Source: Petrotoga mobilis SJ95
GTDB lineage: Bacteria > Thermotogota > Thermotogae > Petrotogales > Petrotogaceae
Reading direction: 5' to 3'
NCBI RefSeq assembly: GCF_000018605.1
Contig: NC_010003.1
Location: 782,501 to 846,500, forward strand
Length of the DNA: 64,000 nt
Part shown: positions 46,894 to 55,860 of the stretch, in pieces
Position numbering within the stretch: the stretch's first letter is position 1
How the letters are laid out: each line of letters starts with the position of its first letter
Made by a program: the position numbers and the translations under genes
The notes under the pieces: generated by a model
The model's input: the letters and a program-made list of their open reading frames with translations, nothing else
The model's database searches: none
What the model was told of the DNA's origin: nothing

Positions 46894-46909
46894 TTACTAA
46901 TCAACCTCC

Positions 46910-47551
46910 CTACTTCGTTTTTGGGCGTTTAGCCTTTACGGCTTCTCTTATCGTTACCAATCCGCCCCTCGCTCCTGGAACTCCACCTTTGACCGCTATT
47001 AGATTGTTTTGTACATCAATGTAAACTACCTCTGAGTTTTGAATGGTTACTCTTTCATTTCCGTATTGACCTGGCATCTTCTTTCCTTTGAATACCTTTG
47101 AAGGGAATGTTGCCATTCCTGTAGATCCTAAACCTCTATGAAATTTTGAACCGTGAGTGTTTTCCCCACCTCTAAAATTCCATCTTTTCATAACTCCTGA
47201 GTATCCTCTTCCTTTTGAGTTACCTATTAAATCAATCTTTTCTCCTTCAGAAAAAATTGTTACATCGATTTTTTGACCGATTTCGTAATCATCTACATTC
47301 TCTACTCTAAATTCTCTTAAATACCTTAAAGGTTTTACTTGCGCTTTTTTGAAATGACCCATCAAAGGCTTGTTTGCTTTTCTTTCTGGTATCTCTTCAA
47401 AACCTATCTGTATAGCGTTATAACCATCTGTTTCTACAGTTTTCTTTTGAACTACCACACAAGGTCCAGCTTTGATGACTGTCACCGGGATGGCCTTATC
47501 ATCTTTAAAAACACGAGTCATTCCAACTTTTTTACCTAAAATACCTTTCAT
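46910..47551 (-). CDS. rplC: ribosomal protein L3
   Basis: Early-assembling protein near the peptidyl-transferase centre. MKGILGKKVGMTRVFKDDKA begins it; KGRGYSGVMKRWNFRGGENT and GSKFHRGLGSTGMATFPSKV form the central extension. Length 213 residues. ATG 47551 follows GGAGGTG. Confidence 0.97.
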   Translation of the reverse strand: MKGILGKKVGMTRVFKDDKAIPVTVIKAGPCVVVQKKTVETDGYNAIQIGFEEIPERKANKPLMGHFKKAQVKPLRYLREFRVENVDDYEIGQKIDVTIFSEGEKIDLIGNSKGRGYSGVMKRWNFRGGENTHGSKFHRGLGSTGMATFPSKVFKGKKMPGQYGNERVTIQNSEVVYIDVQNNLIAVKGGVPGARGGLVTIREAVKAKRPKTK

Positions 47552-47610
47552 TATTTACACCTCCAGAGCCCGAATGATATCCGTCTTATTTTTTAAAAAT
47601 TACAATGACA

Positions 47611-47922
47611 TCAAGCTTTTATGTCTACAGATACTCCCGCTGGAATATTGACTTTCAACAGTTTAGTAACCGTATCGGATGAAGCATTGTATATATATAT
47701 CACTCTTTTATGAACAATCTTTTCAAATTGTTCCATTGAATATGAATATTTGTGCGGGGACCTTATAACTGAATACACGGTTCTCTTATTTGGCAGTGGA
47801 ATTGGACCAGAAACTTTAGCTTCGGTATCTTTTACAGCATCGATGATTTTTTTTGATGATTCGTCGAGTAATCTATGGTCGTATCCTTTCAGCCGTATTT
47901 TTATGTACTTATTACTGGCCAT
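47611..47922 (-). CDS. rpsJ: ribosomal protein S10
   Basis: 30S head protein (also the NusE transcription factor). YIKIRLKGYDHRLLDESSKK begins it, and RTVYSVIRSPHKYSYSMEQF matches the RSPHV-type loop. Length 103 residues. ATG 47922 lies 14 nt after AAGGAGG, a long spacing. A hairpin and a -10-like sequence lie between it and tuf. Confidence 0.97.
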   Translation of the reverse strand: MASNKYIKIRLKGYDHRLLDESSKKIIDAVKDTEAKVSGPIPLPNKRTVYSVIRSPHKYSYSMEQFEKIVHKRVIYIYNASSDTVTKLLKVNIPAGVSVDIKA

Positions 47923-47957
47923 ATTTTTTTAAAAGCCTCCTTTTAACTCATTAGTAA

Positions 47958-47986
47958 GGGGAGCTGAAGCTCCCCGTACAATTATA
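47958..47986 (-). promoter_or_regulatory. hairpin and possible internal promoter between tuf and rpsJ
   Basis: On the minus strand TATAAT (47986-47981) is followed by GGGGAGC TTCA GCTCCCC (47975-47958), a 7-bp stem with a tetraloop. No strong -35 is seen at 17 nt. The stem has no U tract, so it is not a classical terminator; it may set the 5' end or stability of the S10-operon mRNA. Confidence 0.45.
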
Positions 47987-47998
47987 CTTTCAGATTTA

Positions 47999-49198
47999 TT
48001 ATTCAATTATTTCTGTAACAACACCAGCACCTACTGTCCTTCCGCCCTCTCTTATAGCGAATCTCATACCTTCTTCGAGAGCTACAGGATATATCAATTC
48101 TACTGTCATATTGATATTGTCGCCAGGCATTACCATCTCTGCACCACTGGAGAATTCTACAAGAGTCCCTGTAACGTCGGCTGTCCTAATATAAAATTGA
48201 GGTCTGTAACCTTTAGTGAAAGGTGTGTGTCTTCCTCCCTCTTCCTTTTTCAATACGTATACCTCAGCCTTAAATTTTTTATGTGGAGTGATTGAACCCG
48301 GAGCAGCAAGAACCTGACCTCTTTTTACTTCATCTTTTTCTATACCTCTTAAGAGACATCCAACGTTATCTCCTGCTTCACCTTCATCCAATATCTTTCT
48401 AAACATCTCAACACCAGTTACAACGGTCTTTTTTGTTTCATAGCTCAAACCAATTATTTCAACTTGATCTCCAGTGTGAACGACACCTCTTTCAATTCTT
48501 CCAGTGACAACTGTTCCCCTTCCAGTAATACTGAAAATATCTTCTATGGGCATTAAGAAAGGTTTGTCGATTTCTCTTACTGGATCTGGGAAGTAAGAAT
48601 CAACTGCATCCATAAGTTCATATATCTTTTGTGTCCAAGGACCATCTGGGTTATCTTCTTCCAACGCCTTTAGGGCTGAACCCCTTATAACAGGAACTTC
48701 ATCTCCAGGAAATTCATAGCTGTTTAGGAGATCTCTTACCTCCATTTCTACTAAGTCAATTAATTCTTCGTCGTCAACCATGTCAACTTTGTTAATGAAT
48801 ACAACTAAAGCTGGAACGTTAACCTGCCTTGCCAACAAAACATGTTCTCTAGTTTGTGGCATAACACCATCAGTTGCGGCTACAACTAAGATAGCTCCAT
48901 CCATTTGAGCTGCTCCGGTTATCATATTTTTTATGTAGTCCGCATGACCTGGACAATCTATATGTGCGTAATGTCTTTTATCTGTTTGATATTCAACGTG
49001 TGAAACGTTGATGGTGATTCCTCTTGCTTTTTCTTCAGGGGCTTTATCTATCATGTCAAAAGGTGTGAAATCTGCCCCACCTTTGTAAGATAAAGCCTTG
49101 GTAATAGCAGCGGTTAAAGTTGTTTTCCCGTGGTCAATATGACCGATAGTCCCTACGTTCATGTGAGTCTTTGCCCTAACAAACTTCTCTTTAGCCAT
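47999..49198 (-). CDS. tuf: elongation factor Tu
   Basis: GTPase that brings aminoacyl-tRNA to the ribosome. The G motifs are GHIDHGKTT (near 19), DCPGHADY (near 81) and NKVD (near 136). [20 protein letters not shown] starts the G domain; domains 2 and 3 follow, with [13 protein letters not shown] near 229. Length 399 residues. ATG 49198 follows AAGGAGGA. No second copy lies in this window. Confidence 0.98.
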   Translation of the reverse strand: MAKEKFVRAKTHMNVGTIGHIDHGKTTLTAAITKALSYKGGADFTPFDMIDKAPEEKARGITINVSHVEYQTDKRHYAHIDCPGHADYIKNMITGAAQMDGAILVVAATDGVMPQTREHVLLARQVNVPALVVFINKVDMVDDEELIDLVEMEVRDLLNSYEFPGDEVPVIRGSALKALEEDNPDGPWTQKIYELMDAVDSYFPDPVREIDKPFLMPIEDIFSITGRGTVVTGRIERGVVHTGDQVEIIGLSYETKKTVVTGVEMFRKILDEGEAGDNVGCLLRGIEKDEVKRGQVLAAPGSITPHKKFKAEVYVLKKEEGGRHTPFTKGYRPQFYIRTADVTGTLVEFSSGAEMVMPGDNINMTVELIYPVALEEGMRFAIREGGRTVGAGVVTEIIE

Positions 49199-49234
49199 TG
49201 TTCTATCTCCTCCTTGTAAATTATATTATCAAAC

Positions 49235-51322
49235 TTATTCTCTACTTAATAGTTTTTGAGTTACTTGCTCCGGAACTTCCTCGTAATGAGAAAATTGAAT
49301 AGAACTTGTTGCCCTTCCTTGAGAAAGAGATCTCATTATGGTGGCATATCCGAATAATTCTGATAATGGAACCTGAGCGTGAACTACTCTGGTATTTGTC
49401 CCTCCAACGTTTTCAAAACTTTCTATTCTTCCTCTTCTTGAACTTAAATCTGCAATTATATCTCCCATATATTCTTCTGGAGTAGTAACGTCCACTTTCA
49501 TGACTGGCTCTAATAAAACAGGCTTAGCTTTTTTTATGGCGTCTTTAAAAGCCATAGATGCAGCTATTTTAAATGCCATTTCTGAAGAGTCAACTTCATG
49601 GTAGGAACCATCAAAAACCTCGACTCTAATAGCAACCATCGGATAACCTAGTAAGACTCCATCTTGCATACTTTCTTTTACACCATTTTCTATGGCCGGT
49701 ATATATTCTCTTGGTATGACTCCTCCTACTATTTTATCGACAAATTCGAATTCTTTTTCACTATTCAAAGGCAGTGGCTCAACTCTAAGTTTAACATGTC
49801 CATACTGCCCTCGACCTCCCGTTTGCCTGATATATTTGCCTTCAGCTTCGGATGGGAGTTTAATAGTTTCTTTGTATGCCACACGCGGCTGACCTACTTT
49901 AACGTTTACCTTGTATTCTCTTTTAATTCTATCAATTATTATTTCTAAGTGCAATTCTCCCATTCCAGATAATATGGTTTCTCCGGTATCGTGGTCGACG
50001 TAACTTCTTAAACTTGGGTCTTCCTCTGTCAAAGCATTTAGAGCTTTCCCCAATTTAGCTTCATCATCTTTGGTTTCAGGTTCTATAGAAACAGAAATAA
50101 CAGGTTCTGGGAATTCAAGTTTTTCTAAAACTAAATTGCATTCTTTATCTGAGAGTGTATCACCAGTGGAAGTATCTTTTAAGCCAATTAATCCTACGAT
50201 GTCTCCAGCCCTTATGTAATCAACTTCTTCCCTTTTGTCGGCATGGAGAAAAACAAGTCTAGATACCCTTTCTGTTTTATTTTTAGTTGTATTAACTACG
50301 TAGCTTCCTTTATTTAAAGTACCCGAATAAACTCTAGCAAAAGTTAACTTACCAATAAAAGGATCCGCCATTATTTTAAAAGCCAACGCAAAAAAGTCTC
50401 CATCTTCGAATGGAAGAATATCTTTTACGAACTCTCCCGTCGTTCCATCAAAAGCCTTAACAGGAGGCATATCTAAAGGCGAAGGTAGATAATCAATAAC
50501 TGCATCTAACAAAGGTTGAACTCCTTTGTTTTTAAACGCACTTCCACAAAGAACAGGTACTATTTTGCTTTGTATGGTTGATGTTCTTATGGCTTCTTTT
50601 AATTTATCTACAGGAATTTCTTCCTCTTCTATGTAAAGCTCCATTATATTTTCATCAACTTCGGCAACTGCAGCAATTAAGTCTTCTCTCTTAGATTCAC
50701 AAAAATCTATTAAATTGGACGGAATACTCCTTTTCTCAATTATTTGACCATTTTCATCTGTCCAATAAAGTGCTTCCATAGTTAGTAAATCAACTACACC
50801 TTCAAACTCAGCTTCAGAACCAATTGGAACTTGCAAAGCTATAGGATTAGCCCCCAACTTATCTTTCATTGTTTGTATAGCATTAAAAAAATTCGCTCCA
50901 ATTTTATCCATTTTATTCATAAAGGCGATTCTCGGCACTCTATACCTATCAGCTTGACGCCACACTGTTTCAGATTGTGGCTCGACCCCAACTTGAGCGT
51001 CGAAAACAGCAATAGCCCCATCTAAAACACGTAATGATCTTTCTACCTCAACGGTAAAATCAACGTGTCCTGGTGTGTCAATTATATTTATTCTATGATC
51101 CTTCCAAAAAGCAGAAGTCGCTGCAGAGGTTATGGTAATTCCTCTTTCTTTTTCTTGCTCCATCCAATCTGTTTCGGTTGTGCCTTCATCAACATTTCCT
51201 AATTTGTGTTTTGTCCCCGTATAAAATAAAATTCTTTCGGTAGTAGTTGTTTTTCCTGCATCTATATGAGCAACTATTCCTATATTTCTTATTTTTTCTA
51301 TGGGGTATAATCTTTCTTTCAA
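49235..51322 (-). CDS. fusA: elongation factor G
   Basis: Translocation GTPase of 695 residues, five domains. [20 protein letters not shown] is the P-loop, [20 protein letters not shown] is G3, and [10 protein letters not shown] is G4. [16 protein letters not shown] and [16 protein letters not shown] mark domains IV and V. The start is TTG 51322 behind AGGAGGGATTGTTT; no ATG is closer. It lies 27 bp after rpsG. Confidence 0.98.
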   Translation of the reverse strand: MKERLYPIEKIRNIGIVAHIDAGKTTTTERILFYTGTKHKLGNVDEGTTETDWMEQEKERGITITSAATSAFWKDHRINIIDTPGHVDFTVEVERSLRVLDGAIAVFDAQVGVEPQSETVWRQADRYRVPRIAFMNKMDKIGANFFNAIQTMKDKLGANPIALQVPIGSEAEFEGVVDLLTMEALYWTDENGQIIEKRSIPSNLIDFCESKREDLIAAVAEVDENIMELYIEEEEIPVDKLKEAIRTSTIQSKIVPVLCGSAFKNKGVQPLLDAVIDYLPSPLDMPPVKAFDGTTGEFVKDILPFEDGDFFALAFKIMADPFIGKLTFARVYSGTLNKGSYVVNTTKNKTERVSRLVFLHADKREEVDYIRAGDIVGLIGLKDTSTGDTLSDKECNLVLEKLEFPEPVISVSIEPETKDDEAKLGKALNALTEEDPSLRSYVDHDTGETILSGMGELHLEIIIDRIKREYKVNVKVGQPRVAYKETIKLPSEAEGKYIRQTGGRGQYGHVKLRVEPLPLNSEKEFEFVDKIVGGVIPREYIPAIENGVKESMQDGVLLGYPMVAIRVEVFDGSYHEVDSSEMAFKIAASMAFKDAIKKAKPVLLEPVMKVDVTTPEEYMGDIIADLSSRRGRIESFENVGGTNTRVVHAQVPLSELFGYATIMRSLSQGRATSSIQFSHYEEVPEQVTQKLLSRE

Positions 51323-51349
51323 AACAATCCCTCCTACTAAGCTGCTAAA

Positions 51350-51817
51350 CTACCATCTGAAATGTGCAAAAGCTCTGTTTGCTTCAGCCATCCTATGAAC
51401 GTCTTCTTTCTTTTTCACAGAAGGTCCCGTATTGTTGTAGGCGTCTATCAGTTCTTGAGATAATTTACTAACCATATCTCTGCCTTTTTTTGATTGTGCA
51501 GAGGTAACTATCCATCTTATTGCTAAAGATGTGGCTCTGTTTTCCGGTACTTCAAAAGGTACTTGATATGTTGAACCCCCCACCCTTCTTGATCTTACTT
51601 CTACCACAGGTTTAACATTATCTATCGCTTTATGAAAAGCCTCTATTGGATTTTCTTTTGTAGCTTCAGCCAACCTCTCCAAAGCAGAATACACTATTTG
51701 TTGTGCTAAAGATTTTTTTCCATCATACATCAACCTGTTTATAAATTTGGAAAGTAAAATATCCCCATAAATAGGATCTGGAACTATGTTTCTTTTTTCA
51801 GCAGTTCTTCTTCTCAT
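51350..51817 (-). CDS. rpsG: ribosomal protein S7
   Basis: Primary 16S rRNA binder that organises the 30S head. [20 protein letters not shown] (near 18), [20 protein letters not shown] (near 77) and the C-terminal [13 protein letters not shown] are conserved. Length 155 residues. ATG 51817 follows AAGGAGG at 12 nt. Confidence 0.97.
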   Translation of the reverse strand: MRRRTAEKRNIVPDPIYGDILLSKFINRLMYDGKKSLAQQIVYSALERLAEATKENPIEAFHKAIDNVKPVVEVRSRRVGGSTYQVPFEVPENRATSLAIRWIVTSAQSKKGRDMVSKLSQELIDAYNNTGPSVKKKEDVHRMAEANRAFAHFRW

Positions 51818-51836
51818 TCAGTAAAGAGCCTCCTTA

Positions 51837-52211
51837 TTAAGCCTTGGGTTTTTTGGTACCGTATTTACTTCTACCTTGTTTTCTACCTTCAACACCGGCA
51901 GCATCCAAAGTCCCTCTGATTATCTTATACCTAACACCAGGTAAGTCTTTTACCCTTCCACCTCTTACCAAAACGTTAGAGTGTTCTTGTAGGTTATGAC
52001 CTTCTCCAGGTATATAACAAGTTACTTCGATTCCATTCGATAGCTTAACCCTTGCAATCTTCCTTAAAGCTGAATTAGGTTTTTTCGGGGTCATAGTTGA
52101 AACCCTTACACAAACACCTCGTTTTTGAGGGTTACCTCGTAATGCAGGAGATTTGGTCTTTTTCTTTACAGATGTTCTTCCGTACCTTATTAATTGATTA
52201 ATCGTTGGCAC
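51837..52211 (-). CDS. rpsL: ribosomal protein S12
   Basis: Decoding-centre protein and streptomycin target. (M)[20 protein letters not shown] is the canonical start, [20 protein letters not shown] (near 40, with the Lys equivalent to Lys42/43) and [20 protein letters not shown] (near 90) are the resistance hot-spot segments and are wild type. Length 124 residues. The start is GTG 52211. No Shine-Dalgarno lies at normal spacing; the strong one is beyond a 48-nt stem-loop. First gene of the 20-kb cluster. Confidence 0.97.
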
Positions 52212-52278
52212 TTAGATTTCTCTCATTTCAAGGGAAGCCATTAAATAAATGCCCTCAAAAATGAGAGTTCACCTCCTT
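52212..52278 (-). promoter_or_regulatory. Shine-Dalgarno plus large stem-loop leader of rpsL
   Basis: In the mRNA AAGGAGGTGAA (52278-52268) is followed by a stem of CTCTCATTTTTGAGGG (52267-52252) and CCCTTGAAATGAGAG (52234-52220) with a 17-nt loop, then AAATCTAA and GUG (52211). Nine outer pairs are perfect, an inner CCCU/AGGG closes the loop. The stem separates the site from the start by 56 nt in sequence but by only 8 nt when folded. Confidence 0.7.
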
Positions 52279-52415
52279 CTGCTTTATTTTAATTTATATT
52301 AGTGTAATATATATTTTTCGTATATTTGAAAAAATAAGAAAACGCCAGTGGATATTTTACATTATTGGACCTTAATTAAAAATTAATTAAATATAACAAT
52401 TTAAATAATTTACGG

Positions 52416-54536
52416 TTATTTATATTTGATTTTCAAACGATTGACCGTTTCCTCCGGAATTTTTTTGATAAAATCGTTTTCTTTTTTTACAAAATAAAAT
52501 GAATTTTTTAGATACGGGTTGGTTGTACCGGTTAGCTGTTTCAAAATGTATAATTCATTCTTTGCTCTTGTTATGGCAACATAGAAGAGCCTTTCTTCTT
52601 CATCTAATTTTTGTTCTTTAATTGCAAGTCCGTTGGGAAAATCTCCTGGATTCACCGATATGAGAATAACTACTTTCCATTCCAATCCCTTAGCCCCATG
52701 AATCGTTGTGAGCGTTAACTTATTCTCATCTTTATCCCTACTCGCAGGTATTACTCCTATCTCTTCACTAAGCGTCAAATCTTCTATAAAAGCACTTACT
52801 GAATCATAACGACTGGCAATTTCACTGAATCTTTCAATATCCATGTTCCTTGATTTAGAATCTGCATAAGTTAAGAAAGAATATTCTTGGTAGAAATCTT
52901 TATAAATGGTATCTATCAACTCATCAGGACTACTTTCTTTATTATCGAAAAGTTTTGTTAATAATTCCAAGGGTGTTTTGAACTTATTTATTTCAGTTTC
53001 CTTCAATATATTTGAGATGTTATCGTTTTCTTCTCCTTGACCCCGCTCGGGGCTTTTCCCTATTCCAGTTTCAATCTCTTCATAGATCTTAGATGCAGTT
53101 TTGTTACCAATTCCAGGAAATAATTTTAAAATCCTACTCCACGAAATCTTATCTAAAGGATTGTTTAATACCTTTAAAAAAGCCAATATATCTTTTATAT
53201 GTGCCGTTTCGATGAATCTCAATCCTGATAGTATTCTGTAAGGGATACCTTTTGAATCCAATTTTTGTTGTAACACCATAGATAACGAATGCGATCTATA
53301 TAGCACAGCGATATCTTTATAATCTAAACCTTCTTTTAATTTATCTTCTATGATTTTGACTACGGCATCTGCTTGTTCCAAATCGTCAAAAGTTTCCACA
53401 ACGAAAGGTTTTAAATAACTTTTTCTCTTAGGTTTAAGGACTTTAGGAACAGAATTAGAAGGTATTAGGTGATTAATCAAACCAACTATATCAGAGGTAC
53501 TTCTGTAATTACTTTGTATCTTGAAAACCTTTGTTCTTTCATCTTCTATAAAATCTTTTACGTTTTTAAATAAAGCTCCTCTGAATGAATATATACTTTG
53601 AGAATCGTCTCCAACAACTATCAGATTCCCATGAACCGATGATAAAGCCTCAACCAATTCTATTTGAATTTTGTTGGTATCTTGAAATTCGTCAACTAAA
53701 ACATATTTAAATTGGCTTGAACACTTGTTTAGTACTTCTGGATGAGTTTTGAATAAAACTAAAGTATTTACTAACAGATCATCATAGTCCATTGCATTCA
53801 TATCTTTTTTTAATTGGATATATATACTCCATATTTGCTCAATATCTCTTTCAAAATTCAACAAATATGGGGCTCTTTCAAGTATTGATTCTCTTAAAGA
53901 GGTCAATGTGTTACATGAATAGCTTATAATTTTCATTATTACTTCTTCTTTTGGAAGCTTGTAATTATCACTGATTTCTTTGATGTACTCGCTTTTAGCC
54001 ATTTTTAACAAATCTTTTGAATCTTCTTTGTCGAGGATGCTGTAATTATTTTTATAGTCTAAAAGCGTGGCGTACTTTCTAAGAATAGAATTACATACAT
54101 GATGGAATGTACCAGCTAGCATTTTATCTATATTTCTATTGGTAACATTCTTTACCCTTTCTATCATTTCCCTTGCCGCAGCCCTGGTGAAGGTGACTAA
54201 TAAAATATTTTCAGGTTCAACTCCATTATTCAACAAATAAGCAATTTTATAGGTTATTACTCTAGTTTTACCAGAGCCAGGACCCGCAACTATTATCGAT
54301 CTTCCTTCTGATTTTATAACAGCTTCTCTTTGTTCTTCATCCAACTCATTTTCGAATAAAGATGACGGGCTTCCGCCACTTAAGGAGGGGAATTTTTCCT
54401 TGACCCCGTTCGGTGTGTTTCCTTGAACTCCCTTCGGGGTGTTCTCCTCAACCTCGTTCGGGGTGTTTCCTTGAACCCCCTTCGGGGTGTTTTTTTCTCC
54501 CAAAAAGAGGAAATCATTCCCCTTGTTTTTCGCCAT
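52416..54536 (-). CDS. UvrD/PcrA-family SF1 DNA helicase with N-terminal octapeptide repeats
   Basis: ATP-driven 3'-5' DNA helicase for repair or replication. Walker A is VAGPGSGKTRVITYKI (near 87), motif II is YVLVDEFQDTNKIQIE (near 282), motif III is VVGDDSQSIYSFRGA (near 305), with ATIHGAKGLEWKVVIL-like LTTIHGAKGLEWKVV (motif V) and VAITRAKNELYIL (motif VI). Length 706 residues. Residues about 16-47 are four 8-residue repeats (NTPKGVQG, NTPNEVEE, NTPKGVQG, NTPNGVKE) coded by a 24-bp tandem repeat. ATG 54536 follows GGGAGTGG. It lies 15 bp after rpoD. Confidence 0.92.
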   Translation of the reverse strand: MAKNKGNDFLFLGEKNTPKGVQGNTPNEVEENTPKGVQGNTPNGVKEKFPSLSGGSPSSLFENELDEEQREAVIKSEGRSIIVAGPGSGKTRVITYKIAYLLNNGVEPENILLVTFTRAAAREMIERVKNVTNRNIDKMLAGTFHHVCNSILRKYATLLDYKNNYSILDKEDSKDLLKMAKSEYIKEISDNYKLPKEEVIMKIISYSCNTLTSLRESILERAPYLLNFERDIEQIWSIYIQLKKDMNAMDYDDLLVNTLVLFKTHPEVLNKCSSQFKYVLVDEFQDTNKIQIELVEALSSVHGNLIVVGDDSQSIYSFRGALFKNVKDFIEDERTKVFKIQSNYRSTSDIVGLINHLIPSNSVPKVLKPKRKSYLKPFVVETFDDLEQADAVVKIIEDKLKEGLDYKDIAVLYRSHSLSMVLQQKLDSKGIPYRILSGLRFIETAHIKDILAFLKVLNNPLDKISWSRILKLFPGIGNKTASKIYEEIETGIGKSPERGQGEENDNISNILKETEINKFKTPLELLTKLFDNKESSPDELIDTIYKDFYQEYSFLTYADSKSRNMDIERFSEIASRYDSVSAFIEDLTLSEEIGVIPASRDKDENKLTLTTIHGAKGLEWKVVILISVNPGDFPNGLAIKEQKLDEEERLFYVAITRAKNELYILKQLTGTTNPYLKNSFYFVKKENDFIKKIPEETVNRLKIKYK
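53034..53057 (-). repeat. isolated copy of the helicase repeat unit inside the gene
   Basis: TCCTTGACCCCGCTCGGGGC on the plus strand, closely matching the tandem unit at 54396-54491. It encodes SPERGQGE in a loop near residue 496, at a place where UvrD-type helicases vary in length. Confidence 0.55.
54396..54491 (-). repeat. coding minisatellite, four 24-bp units
   Basis: Units at 54396, 54420, 54444 and 54468, each of the form TCCTTGAACCCCCTTCGGGG plus TGTT. The centre, ACCCC-nn(n)-CGGGGT, is itself palindromic. The period is 24 bp, so gain or loss of units keeps the helicase in frame. Confidence 0.9.
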
Positions 54537-54551
54537 TTATTTCCACTCCCG

Positions 54552-55796
54552 TTATATGTCCTTCTTTTCTATCATATCGCTTATTTCTTTTAATTGCAAG
54601 CTTCTGGAGGGATGCCTTAACTTCCTTAAAGCTTTTACTTCAATCTGCCTTATCCTTTCTCTTGTTACGTTGAAGAAGTTTCCAACCTCTTCCAGTGTTT
54701 TCATTTTACCGTCAAGCAAGCCATATCTCATTTTTAACACCGTAGCTTCCTTGGGCCTTAAAGATTCCAAAACTTTTTCAATTTCTTCTTTAAGTATCAT
54801 TCTCACAGCAATTTCCTCTGGTTGATCAGCTTCAGAGTCCTCTAAAAAATCACCTATATAAGCTTCTTCATCATCAGAACCACTTATTGGTGCATCAACG
54901 GAAATGATCTCTTTAGTTGCCAATAAAATTTCATCCATTTTTTCTAAAGGTTTATCCAGTAATTCTGCTAACTTTTCGGTAGAGGGGTATTCACCTGTTT
55001 CTTGGAGGTGTTTTCTAATAACTATGTTCATCCTGTTTATAGATTCAACCAAATGAACAGGTATTCTAATTGTTCTAGCTTGATCGGCTATAGCTCTGGT
55101 GATAGCTTGCCTAACCCACCAAGTAGCATAGGTTGAGAATTTAAAGCCTCTTTTCCAGTCAAATTTTTCTACGGCTCTAATTAAACCTATATTCCCCTCT
55201 TGAATCAAATCCAAAAAGGTTAATCCTCTTCCTGTGTATCTTTTGGCTATACTAATCACCAATCTTAGATTTGCCTTCACCAATTCGTCTTTGGCTTTTT
55301 TGTCGCCTTTCTTAGCTCTTATAGCAAGCTGCCTTTCCCTGGAGGGAGTTAAAAGTTTGATTCCCCCTATTTCTCTCAAATAAATCTTTATGGGTTCATT
55401 TACGGCAGAGTTGTCGAATATCTGAGATTCCCTTTCTTGAAAAAGCTCCTCTAACCCATCGTTAAAAAATTCTTCTTCCTCTTGGATTTGGTCCTCTTGG
55501 GAGGATTCTATAATTTCTATCCCTTCTGATTCGAGCTTTTCATGGATCTTATCTAAAAAGCTGCCGTCAATTACATCAGATAAGTTATGAGGTATGCATT
55601 CATCTATATCTCGATAAGTTATGGTATTGTTCTTCTCTTTAGCTATTTCAATAAGTTTTTCTAAACCTCTCTCAAGTTCTTCTATATAACATTCTTTGTC
55701 TCTTTTAACCCTTATTTTATCTTGATCAACGATCTCAATTTTTTCAATTTCTTCTATTAATTCTGAAAAATCCACCTTTTTCTCAAGCTTTTCCAT
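54552..55796 (-). CDS. rpoD: primary sigma factor (sigma-A)
   Basis: Housekeeping sigma-70 factor. An acidic, Glu-rich N-terminus of about 130 residues precedes region 1.2 ([20 protein letters not shown]). Region 2 has [20 protein letters not shown] and [20 protein letters not shown], region 3 is [15 protein letters not shown], and region 4 has the helix-turn-helix [20 protein letters not shown] (near 375). Length 414 residues. ATG 55796 is directly preceded by a U7 tract and a stem-loop; the Shine-Dalgarno lies upstream of that stem. An IscB element separates it from dnaG. Confidence 0.97.
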   Translation of the reverse strand: MEKLEKKVDFSELIEEIEKIEIVDQDKIRVKRDKECYIEELERGLEKLIEIAKEKNNTITYRDIDECIPHNLSDVIDGSFLDKIHEKLESEGIEIIESSQEDQIQEEEEFFNDGLEELFQERESQIFDNSAVNEPIKIYLREIGGIKLLTPSRERQLAIRAKKGDKKAKDELVKANLRLVISIAKRYTGRGLTFLDLIQEGNIGLIRAVEKFDWKRGFKFSTYATWWVRQAITRAIADQARTIRIPVHLVESINRMNIVIRKHLQETGEYPSTEKLAELLDKPLEKMDEILLATKEIISVDAPISGSDDEEAYIGDFLEDSEADQPEEIAVRMILKEEIEKVLESLRPKEATVLKMRYGLLDGKMKTLEEVGNFFNVTRERIRQIEVKALRKLRHPSRSLQLKEISDMIEKKDI

Positions 55797-55860
55797 AAAA
55801 AAATCTGCAGGGGACTCACCACTTTAATGGTGAGAGGAACGCAGAATCTTTCCTCCTTTT
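55797..55860 (-). promoter_or_regulatory. Shine-Dalgarno, stem-loop and U7 tract before rpoD
   Basis: The mRNA reads AAAAGGAGGA (55860-55851), then an outer stem TCTGC/GCAGA, inner stem CTCACCA/TGGTGAG (55834-55815), U7 and AUG. The stem plus U tract also has the form of an intrinsic terminator, and the inner hairpin with its TTAAAG loop looks like an IS200/IS605 end. Which role dominates cannot be decided from sequence. Confidence 0.55.

Noticed and set aside
52212..52242. Leader peptide MASLEMREI before rpsL
   Set aside because: The ATG at 52241 lacks its own ribosome-binding site at normal distance, and both it and the stop are part of the stem-loop; a structural role explains the sequence better.
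54396..54491. CRISPR-like array
   Set aside because: Units are contiguous 24-bp repeats without spacers and are translated in the helicase frame, so this is a coding minisatellite.
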